NCBI GenBank assembly: GCA_945876515.1
Contig: CAMCPF010000107.1
Coordinates: forward strand, 1-8,612
DNA from: Candidatus Kuenenia stuttgartensis
GTDB taxonomy: Bacteria > Planctomycetota > Planctomycetia > Pirellulales > UBA1268
Direction: 5' to 3'
DNA length: 8,612 nt
The notes beneath the pieces were generated by a model. That model worked only from the letters and a program-made list of their open reading frames with translations. It was not told the origin of the DNA and ran no database searches. Position 1 is the first letter of the stretch. The number at the start of each line of letters is the position of its first letter. This document shows positions 4,480-8,612 of this stretch, one piece after another. The position numbers and the translations under genes were made by a program.

Positions 4480-5625
4480 TCAGCCTCGCGACAACGCCGC
4501 CACCGCACCCACCAGAGCCTCGACGTCGGCCGCGTCGTTGAACGGCCCGAACGAGGCGCGCACCGTGCCACCCGCGCGGGTCTTCAGGGAATCGTGGATG
4601 ACCGCGGCACAGTGAAATCCCGACCGCACCTGCACGCCCCCGGCCTGCTCCAGGATCGCGGCGACGTCGGCCGGATCATAGCCCTCGACGGTGAAGCTCA
4701 CAATCGGCGCCGCCGAGGCGGCACGAGCGACCGTCACGCCCGAGAGCCTACCGAGCTCCGCGGCCGCCCGGTCCGCCAAGCCGATTCCCACTGCGGCGAC
4801 CGCTCCGACGCCACGCGCCTCGAGCCAGGCCGCAGCCGCGGCGACCGCCGCCAGCGCGGGCACGTCGGGCGTTCCCGGTTCGAGCCGCTCGGCAAATGCC
4901 TCCGGCATTTCGAGCGACTCGCTCGCCGAGCCGGTGCCGCCCTGCACGACCGTGGTCGGCTCGACGCCCTCCCGGGCCCAGAGAAACGCCACGCCCGCCG
5001 TGCCCAGGAGCCACTTGTGGGCCGGCGCCACCACGACGTCGGCTCCCCAGCCAGGCCGTGGTGCCGGCACGATCCCCAAGGACTGGGCGGCATCGAGCAC
5101 CACGAGGCCGCCCCGCTCGTGGGCGATCGCCGTGATCGCCACGACATCCTGCACCGCACCGGTGACGTTTGAAACGTGGGAGCAGACCACCAACCGCGTC
5201 GCCGGCCGCCAGGCGGCCGCGATCGCCGCGGGGTCCACCCCGCCGGCAGCGTCGCAGGGCGCGATCGCCAGGTCGATCACGCCCCGCGTGGCGAGCGCAT
5301 GGAGCGGCCTGAGCGTGGCGTTGTGGTCGGCGGCAGTGGCGATCACGTGGTCGCCCGGCCGCACGAGGCCGTGGATCGCCAGATTCAGCCCGAGCGTGCA
5401 ACCAGAGGGAAGCGCCACCCGCCCCGGATCGACGCCGCCGAAGAGCCGCCCCGCCGCGGCCCGGGCCCGCGCCTGGATCGCCGTGGCCTCCACGGCCTCG
5501 CTGTAGAGCCCGCGGCCGGCCGTCGCGCCAACCTCCTCGGCGGCCCGCCGCCAGGCCGCGAGCACTTCCGGTGGCTTGGGCCAGGTGGTGGCGGCGTTGT
5601 CGAGGTAGCGGCGCGGTCGGCTCAT
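4480..5625 (-). CDS. Class V aminotransferase, cysteine desulfurase-like
   Basis: A 381-residue PLP enzyme of aminotransferase fold type I, class V. It opens with YLDNAATTWPKPPEV (7-21), characteristic of the 'cysteine desulfurase family protein' (EF2568-like) branch. Seen: ADHNATLRP (99-107) with the PLP-stacking His100, SHVSNVTG (149-156), VVLDAAQSLG (175-184) with the PLP-binding Asp, AHKWLLGTAGVAF (202-214) with Schiff-base Lys204, and VRSGFHCA (333-340), where Cys339 sits at the catalytic position of SufS/CsdA-type enzymes. GTVRASFGPFN (353-363) closes the fold. It would release sulfur from cysteine to form an enzyme persulfide, or act on selenocysteine. It starts 2 bases after the moaA stop, so it is almost surely co-transcribed. 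That suggests supplying sulfur to MoaD or to mature molybdenum cofactor; this is inference. The frame continues open upstream through moaA, but homology starts at this ATG. Confidence 0.9.
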   Translation of the reverse strand: MSRPRRYLDNAATTWPKPPEVLAAWRRAAEEVGATAGRGLYSEAVEATAIQARARAAAGRLFGGVDPGRVALPSGCTLGLNLAIHGLVRPGDHVIATAADHNATLRPLHALATRGVIDLAIAPCDAAGGVDPAAIAAAWRPATRLVVCSHVSNVTGAVQDVVAITAIAHERGGLVVLDAAQSLGIVPAPRPGWGADVVVAPAHKWLLGTAGVAFLWAREGVEPTTVVQGGTGSASESLEMPEAFAERLEPGTPDVPALAAVAAAAAWLEARGVGAVAAVGIGLADRAAAELGRLSGVTVARAASAAPIVSFTVEGYDPADVAAILEQAGGVQVRSGFHCAAVIHDSLKTRAGGTVRASFGPFNDAADVEALVGAVAALSRG

Positions 5626-5627
5626 CC

Positions 5628-6617
5628 CTAGCCCCCGATCTGATACATGGCTCGGGCCGGCCGCTCGAAGGCGGGCGAGCCGATGCCGTGCGCGGCCCGC
5701 TTTGCCGCAACGCAGGCCCGCAAGAGCGCCGCGAGTTCCTCGTCGCTGCCGCCTCCGCGGAGCACCGCGCGGGCGTCCCACTCCGTCGTCGAGAACAGGC
5801 AGTTGCGAAACTGGCCGTCGGCCGTGAGCCGGAGCCGGTCGCAGCGGTCGCAGAACGGGCTCGTCACCGGGTCGATGAAGCCGATCAGGCCACCGCCGTC
5901 GGCCCAGCGCCAGTCCACCGCCGGCTGGCCCGGATCGGCCGACTCGAGTGGCTCGAGCGGCCCGATCTCCCGCTCCAGGATCACTCGCACGGCGGCGCCT
6001 GAGAGCACCTGCTCCGCTCCCCAGCCCCCCTCGGCGTCGAGCGGCATGAACTCGAGAAACCGCAGGTGACGGCCCTCGCGTCGGCACAACCCGGCCAGCG
6101 GCACGATCTCCGCCTCGGAGAGCCCGCGGATCGAGACGGCGTTGATCCGGATCGAGCGGAAGCCGGCCGCCCGGGCGGCGGCGAGGCCGACCAGGACGCG
6201 GTCGAGCCCGCGGCGGCGGGCGAGCTTCTCGAAGGTCTCCTCACGGATCGCGTCGAGGCTCACATTCAGCCGGCCCAGGCCGGCCGCCGCCAAGGCCTCC
6301 GCCTGCTCGGCCAGCAGCAGGCCGTTGGTCGTGGCCGCCACCTCCTCGATCCCGGGCACCGCCACCAACATCCGCACGAGCCCGTCGAGGTCGCGTCGCA
6401 GGAGCGGCTCGCCCCCCGTCAGCCGGATCGTGCGGATGCCCTCGCCAGCCGCCACGGCCGCCACCCGGGTGATCTCCTCGAAGGAGAGCAGCTCCTCCCG
6501 GGGCATGAAGACCACCTCGGCCGGCATGCAGTAGGTGCACCGCAGGTTGCAGCGGTCGGTGACGCTGATCCGCAGATCGGTGTGGATGCGGCCGAAGCCG
6601 TCGACGAGCGCAGTCAC
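5628..6617 (-). CDS. moaA: GTP 3',8-cyclase (molybdenum cofactor synthesis protein A)
   Basis: A 329-residue radical SAM enzyme that converts GTP to 3',8-cyclo-7,8-dihydro-GTP, the first step of molybdopterin synthesis; MoaC then makes cPMP. The N-terminal cluster motif CNLRCTYC (C23, C27, C30) binds the SAM-cleaving 4Fe-4S cluster. LTGGEPLLR (66-74) is the SAM-contact motif and NVSLDA (118-123) a conserved strand. The second, substrate-binding cluster ligands are present as CDRC plus a distal Cys (C256, C259, C273). The C-terminus ends in the essential Gly-Gly (QIGG). Length equals the family norm. A GTG start at 6617 is chosen because it gives the usual N-terminus (FGRIHTDLRISVTDRCNLRC follows) and overlaps the moaE stop as GTGA. 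A start at 6728 would add 37 unrelated residues inside moaE. It is tightly coupled to moaE upstream and the desulfurase downstream. Confidence 0.97.
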   Translation of the reverse strand: MTALVDGFGRIHTDLRISVTDRCNLRCTYCMPAEVVFMPREELLSFEEITRVAAVAAGEGIRTIRLTGGEPLLRRDLDGLVRMLVAVPGIEEVAATTNGLLLAEQAEALAAAGLGRLNVSLDAIREETFEKLARRRGLDRVLVGLAAARAAGFRSIRINAVSIRGLSEAEIVPLAGLCRREGRHLRFLEFMPLDAEGGWGAEQVLSGAAVRVILEREIGPLEPLESADPGQPAVDWRWADGGGLIGFIDPVTSPFCDRCDRLRLTADGQFRNCLFSTTEWDARAVLRGGGSDEELAALLRACVAAKRAAHGIGSPAFERPARAMYQIGG

Positions 6618-7084
6618 GGCAGGCTGTGCTCCGCCGACGTGTGCCCGTGCACCCACGTGCGGCCGCCGCCGGGGGCGTGGTCGCACTTCCAGATCGGCAC
6701 GCTCGCTTTGATTCGCTCCATCAGCCACTCGGCCGCCGCGAAGGCCTCCCGGCGATGGGCCGCGCTGGCGGCCACCGCCACGCTCACGTCACCCGGCTCG
6801 ACGATGCCCAGTCGATGGCTGACCGCGACCGCGACCAGCGCGAAGCGGTCGGCCGCCTCCCTGCAGAGCCGCGCAAGCTCGGCCTGGGCGAGCGGAGCGT
6901 GGGCCTCGTATTCGAGCCGCGTGGTGGCCACGTCACCGGTCAGCTCTCGCACCGTACCCACGAACAGCACGTTGCCGCCGGCAGCCCGATCGCCCACCGC
7001 CGCGAGCACGGCCGCCGGATCGAGCGGCTCGTCACCGAGCGTCACCAGCCGCACCCGGGGATCGGGGTTCAGGTCGCCGGCCAT
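6614..7084 (-). CDS. moaE: Molybdopterin synthase catalytic (large) subunit
   Basis: A 156-residue MoaE. With MoaD it inserts two sulfurs into cPMP to form molybdopterin. Seen: GGNVLFVGTVRE (36-47) with the conserved Arg46, LEYEAHAP (57-64), HRLGIVEPGDVSVAVAASAAHRREAF with its two His-Arg pairs (90-91, 110-111), and the catalytic block ERIKASVPIWKCDH (123-136) carrying Lys126 and Lys133, equivalent to the two active-site lysines of the E. coli enzyme. Length is standard. It begins 3 bases after the moaD stop with a GGAGG ribosome site (7092-7096) 7 bases before the ATG. It overlaps the moaA GTG start by 4 bases. The order moaD-moaE-moaA supports an operon. Confidence 0.97.
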   Translation of the reverse strand: MAGDLNPDPRVRLVTLGDEPLDPAAVLAAVGDRAAGGNVLFVGTVRELTGDVATTRLEYEAHAPLAQAELARLCREAADRFALVAVAVSHRLGIVEPGDVSVAVAASAAHRREAFAAAEWLMERIKASVPIWKCDHAPGGGRTWVHGHTSAEHSLP

Positions 7085-7087
7085 CCG

Positions 7088-7360
7088 TCAGCCTCCGCTC
7101 ACCGGAGGAATGACAGCCACGTCGTCGCCCGCCGCGATCGGCTCGAAGTCGGCGACGTACCGGTCGCCGCGAGCCACGGCGCTGCGAGCGAGAAGCGGGC
7201 CAAGCTCGGGGCAGGCCGCGGCCAGCGAGCGGCGGAGGTCGGCCACCGTGCCGCCGCTCCAGGCGACCTCCACCGTCCGGCAGCCAGCCGCCGCCGCCAT
7301 GCCGGCGAAGAGCGCGACCCGCAAACAGCCGGTGGTCGGGAGCACGTCGCTCGCGGGCAT
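7088..7360 (-). CDS. moaD: Molybdopterin synthase sulfur-carrier (small) subunit
   Basis: A 90-residue ubiquitin-like protein of the ThiS/MoaD family. Its C-terminal Gly-Gly (IPPVSGG) is adenylated and then thiocarboxylated to carry sulfur into the MoaE active site. The beta-grasp core starts at LRVALFAGMAAAAG (13-26) and includes TVADLRRSLAAACPEL (38-53) and DDVAVIPPVSGG (79-90). About ten N-terminal residues exceed the usual 80; a later start cannot be excluded, but the ATG at 7360 fits the 16-base gap to the gene before it. No MoeB-type adenylating enzyme lies in the window, so it must be encoded elsewhere. It is followed by moaE after 3 bases. Confidence 0.92.
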   Translation of the reverse strand: MPASDVLPTTGCLRVALFAGMAAAAGCRTVEVAWSGGTVADLRRSLAAACPELGPLLARSAVARGDRYVADFEPIAAGDDVAVIPPVSGG

Positions 7361-7376
7361 GGTCGGGAACCTGAGG

Positions 7377-8612
7377 TCAGGTGGTGGTGAGCCGGCCGCT
7401 CGTGGCGGTGAGCAGGGTGTCGAGGCCCTGCGGCCCCGGTCCCTCCATCAGACCATAGGCCTTGGCCAGGATCTTGACCGGATGCACGGCGGGCTTCGTC
7501 GTGCCCTGCTCCATCTGGATCCGACAGGCCGAGCAGCCCGTCGCGCCGGCCTCGATGCCCGCGGCCCGCATGCCGTTCACGAGCGGCAGGCCCATGCGCA
7601 GGCTGGCCCGGTAGTGCTCGCGGGCCAGCCCGAAGGTGCCGGCCATCCCCGAGCAGCCACGATCGGCCGCTTCGAGCGCCAGCCCCGGCACGAGCCGCAG
7701 CAGATTCTCGGCCGGCGGCAGGCCGCCCGAAATCTGCTCGTGGCAGCCAGCGTGGTACAGAATCCGGGCGGGCACGGGGCGGAAGTCGAGCCGCAAGCGT
7801 CCCTCGCGATGGAGCTCCCAGAGATACGTGGACGCGTCGCAGGTGGCGGCCGCCACGCGGGGCAGTTCCTCGTCGTCGAGCAGGAGCGGGTAATGGTGGG
7901 TGATGCAGGTCACGGCCGAGGGCTCCGTGCACACGATCCGGTAGCCGAGCCGCACCGCCTCGGCGAGCACGCGGACATTCGCCCGCGCGAGCCGGCGGGC
8001 GCCGTCCAGATCCCCTTCGGAGACGAGCGGCATCCCGGAGGCGACCTGCCGCGGATCGATGAACACGCCGATCCCATTCCGCTCGAGCACCGACACGAAG
8101 GCCTGGCCGAGCAGTGGATCATGCCGCCGGGCGTACGTGTCGAGAAAGTAGAGCACCCGCGGCCCGCTCCGGCGCGAGGGCCGCGTCAGGCCACGCTTGG
8201 CGGCCCACCGCAAAAACGTGGTGCCGCTCACCGCCGGCAGCTTGCGGCCGCGGGCGATGCCGAGTGTCTTCTCGATCACCCAGCGGGCCTGAGGGTTGGC
8301 CAGCGCCCAGTTGGCCAGCGGTCGCGCACGGCCGGCGGCGGCGGCCAGACCGTCGATCCGGGTCAGCAGCCAGGGGGCTAGCCGGGTGGAATTGGCCGCG
8401 TAATGCGCGGCCTTGAGTTCCATCACGATCGCCGGGATGTCAACGCCGGCGGCGCAGTCGCTGCGGCAGCGATGACAGTTGAAGCAGGTGTCGGCCACCG
8501 CCCGCACCGCCTCGCTGGAGATCGCCTTGGGGTCGAGCCGGCCCGCCAGGAGCGCCGCCATCACATCAGCCTTGGCGCGGGGCGAGGCCTCCTCGGCCGG
8601 GTTCTCCCGAAA
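7377..8612 (-). CDS. Fe-S/CCG-domain oxidoreductase, C-terminal part (5' end outside window)
   Basis: The frame is open to the right edge, giving the last 411 residues of a larger protein. It starts FRENPAEEASPRAKADVMAA, which in GlcF/GlpC-like proteins and in FAD-linked oxidases fused to them (YdiJ-like) comes right after the first 4Fe-4S motif. The second cluster motif is CFNCHRCRSDC (C43, C46, C49, C53). Two cysteine-rich (CCG) domains follow, with ILYHAGCHEQ (Cys290), RGCSGMAGTFG (Cys320) and ATGCSACRIQ (Cys360, Cys363). Such proteins pass electrons from a flavin dehydrogenase oxidising a 2-hydroxyacid (glycolate, D-lactate, 2-hydroxyglutarate) or glycerol-3-phosphate. Whether an FAD domain is fused upstream is not visible. 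The GTG at 8562-8564 is not the true start, because family homology continues beyond it. It is the first visible gene of the moa operon, 16 bases before moaD. Substrate unknown. Confidence 0.88.
   Translation of the reverse strand, partial: FRENPAEEASPRAKADVMAALLAGRLDPKAISSEAVRAVADTCFNCHRCRSDCAAGVDIPAIVMELKAAHYAANSTRLAPWLLTRIDGLAAAAGRARPLANWALANPQARWVIEKTLGIARGRKLPAVSGTTFLRWAAKRGLTRPSRRSGPRVLYFLDTYARRHDPLLGQAFVSVLERNGIGVFIDPRQVASGMPLVSEGDLDGARRLARANVRVLAEAVRLGYRIVCTEPSAVTCITHHYPLLLDDEELPRVAAATCDASTYLWELHREGRLRLDFRPVPARILYHAGCHEQISGGLPPAENLLRLVPGLALEAADRGCSGMAGTFGLAREHYRASLRMGLPLVNGMRAAGIEAGATGCSACRIQMEQGTTKPAVHPVKILAKAYGLMEGPGPQGLDTLLTATSGRLTTT

Noticed and set aside
3691..5172. 493-codon open frame on the + strand
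   Set aside because: It crosses the palindromic repeat and runs antisense to the YkgJ and desulfurase genes, with low-complexity composition and no motif.
5626..6087. Upstream in-frame extension of the desulfurase through moaA
   Set aside because: The frame is open but is Arg-rich shadow sequence of moaA. The YLDNAATTWPKP N-terminus starts a few residues after the ATG at 5625.
6618..6728. 37-residue N-terminal extension of MoaA to 6728
   Set aside because: It overlaps the conserved C-terminal block of moaE. The GTG at 6617 gives the normal length and a GTGA overlap.
6066..8381. 771-codon open frame on the + strand
   Set aside because: It lies opposite moaA, moaE, moaD and the Fe-S oxidoreductase, all supported by family motifs. 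Its translation is Arg/His/Gly/Ala-rich and matches no fold; long antisense frames are expected at this GC content.

Overview
The window is very GC-rich, gene-dense bacterial chromosome. It is almost entirely housekeeping and cofactor genes with short spacings and start/stop overlaps. Gene content and the style of the proteins suggest a planctomycete (Pirellulales-like): an HU-type protein with an acidic tail, a tiny lipoprotein ending in a DQP...THGG block, a YkgJ-type CxxCxxCC protein, and structured intergenic repeats. This is an inference from memory of such genomes, not a computed placement.

Layout. (1) Bases 1-74 are the 3' end of an unidentified + strand gene. (2) Bases 90-2534 (- strand) form a tight unit read pyrD -> trpS -> acpS with 11-bp and 4-bp overlaps: pyrimidine synthesis, tryptophan charging and acyl-carrier-protein activation. 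(3) Bases 2535-2855 are a divergent control region with a convincing sigma70-like promoter for the HU gene, a weaker candidate for pyrD, and a small palindrome with tandem 9-mers. (4) Bases 2856-3602 (+ strand) hold the HU/IHF-family gene and a 72-residue lipoprotein gene, separated by two hairpins. (5) Bases 3603-4020 are a gene-free spacer between convergent units. It holds a strong hairpin right after the lipoprotein stop, GC hairpins, a 19-bp direct repeat, and a 133-bp palindromic element that folds on paper into a three-way junction; I see nothing in 3917-4020. (6) Bases 4021-8612 (- strand) look like one operon, read: Fe-S/CCG-domain oxidoreductase (its 5' part lies beyond the window) -> moaD -> moaE -> moaA -> class V aminotransferase/cysteine desulfurase -> YkgJ-family protein.

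How they fit together. MoaA makes the first molybdopterin intermediate from GTP (with MoaC, not in this window). MoaD and MoaE form molybdopterin synthase, which inserts sulfur carried on the MoaD C-terminal Gly-Gly. The adjacent cysteine desulfurase-like protein could supply that sulfur, or sulfurate the finished cofactor. The oxidoreductase and the YkgJ protein are redox or metal-binding partners of unproven relation.

I found no CRISPR array, phage, transposase, toxin-antitoxin pair, tRNA or rRNA. No wholly new system is evident. The best candidate for something undescribed is the folded intergenic element at 3784-3916, followed by the small lipoprotein and the desulfurase inside the moa cluster.
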